Assembly (NCBI RefSeq): GCF_007097365.1 | Contig: NZ_VJZR01000009.1 | Span: 1 to 64,000, forward strand | Reading direction: 5' to 3' | Source: Flavobacterium franklandianum | Lineage (GTDB): Bacteria; Bacteroidota; Bacteroidia; Flavobacteriales; Flavobacteriaceae | Length of the DNA stretch: 64,000 bases | Part shown: one piece after another, positions 63,783-64,000 of the stretch | How the letters are laid out: every line of letters begins with the position of its first letter | Numbering within the stretch: the stretch's first letter is position 1 | Position numbers and translations under genes: made by a program | The notes under the pieces: model-generated | Databases searched by the model: none | Seen by the model: the letters and a program-made list of their open reading frames with translations, nothing else | What the model was told of the DNA's origin: nothing

Positions 63783-64000
63783 CAGTTACAATCTTATGTT
63801 TACGAAAGAAATAAAGCAAGAAAAAGCCTAAATAAAATGATCTAAAAAATTTTAACCGACGATAATTTCATCGAAAAAAAAAAGAAATTAACAAAGGTTC
63901 AAACTGATGATAGCGGTTGGTTTATTATTAAATAAAAATCTTGAAAAATAGAGTGAGGAATATCCTAATTCAGAATATCCCGGAGGTAGATTGCCACAAT
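63783..64000. other. Right edge of the window, no gene recognised
   Basis: 218 bases after the Rrf2 gene. There is a short frame reading LTDDNFIEKKKKLTKVQT with no start codon. The last 50 bases (GTG at about 63951) could open a gene that continues beyond the window, with no further evidence. Confidence 0.3.

Overview
The window looks like chromosomal DNA of a Flavobacterium-like member of the Bacteroidota. The grounds are an AT-rich composition, promoters of the TTTG-N19-TAnnTTTG type, A-rich translation starts with almost no Shine-Dalgarno sequences, a type IX secretion C-terminal sorting domain, and families typical of the phylum (DUF3467, DUF2851, Porin_10-like porin, WbsX-like protein). 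No phage, insertion sequence or CRISPR array was found. Genus is an inference.

Layout. 71-14103 (minus strand) is a Wzx/Wzy-type surface polysaccharide cluster that runs off the left edge. It holds GDP-fucose synthesis (gmd, fcl), a UDP-galactopyranose-mutase-like flavoprotein, a UDP-glucuronate-4-epimerase-like enzyme, four glycosyltransferases (two are clear paralogues), a WbsX-like protein, an acyltransferase, flippase and polymerase. A 780-base gene-free stretch lies upstream of it. 14884-23203 carries a CoA-binding protein, a MarC protein, two amidinotransferase-fold hydrolases, citrate synthase, enolase and peptide release factor 3. 23346-27730 encodes three exported proteins, including a 1155-residue type IX secretion cargo and a small protein with an exosortase-like tail. 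27945-41586 is the transcription/translation block: tRNA-Thr, tRNA-Tyr, tRNA-Thr, tuf, tRNA-Trp, secE, nusG, rplK, rplA, rplJ, rplL, rpoB, rpoC and a DUF3467 gene. Next come hpf, xerC and rpsU; rpsU has a near-perfect Shine-Dalgarno, a striking exception here.

43357-58130 is a mixed region: acyl-CoA dehydrogenase, helix-hairpin-helix protein, APC permease, PspC protein, DUF2851, exonuclease, Fic protein, porin, RNase HII, an ImmA/IrrE-PIN two-gene cassette, lipB and lysS. Several dispersed repeats and one structured RNA-like element lie between these genes. 58196-59125 is a glycerophosphodiesterase.

The right end (59525-63782) is a plus-strand anaerobic/nitrosative-stress operon preceded by a perfect FNR-like palindrome: ric (iron-sulfur repair), nrdD, nrdG and an Rrf2-type regulator. 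The most notable observation is that nrdD is split. The 703-residue reading frame stops inside an inverted repeat just after its zinc site and lacks the glycyl radical site. A separate 56-residue reading frame (62483-62653), overlapping the start of nrdG, carries the RVxGY glycyl radical loop. The enzyme would therefore have to be assembled from two polypeptides.
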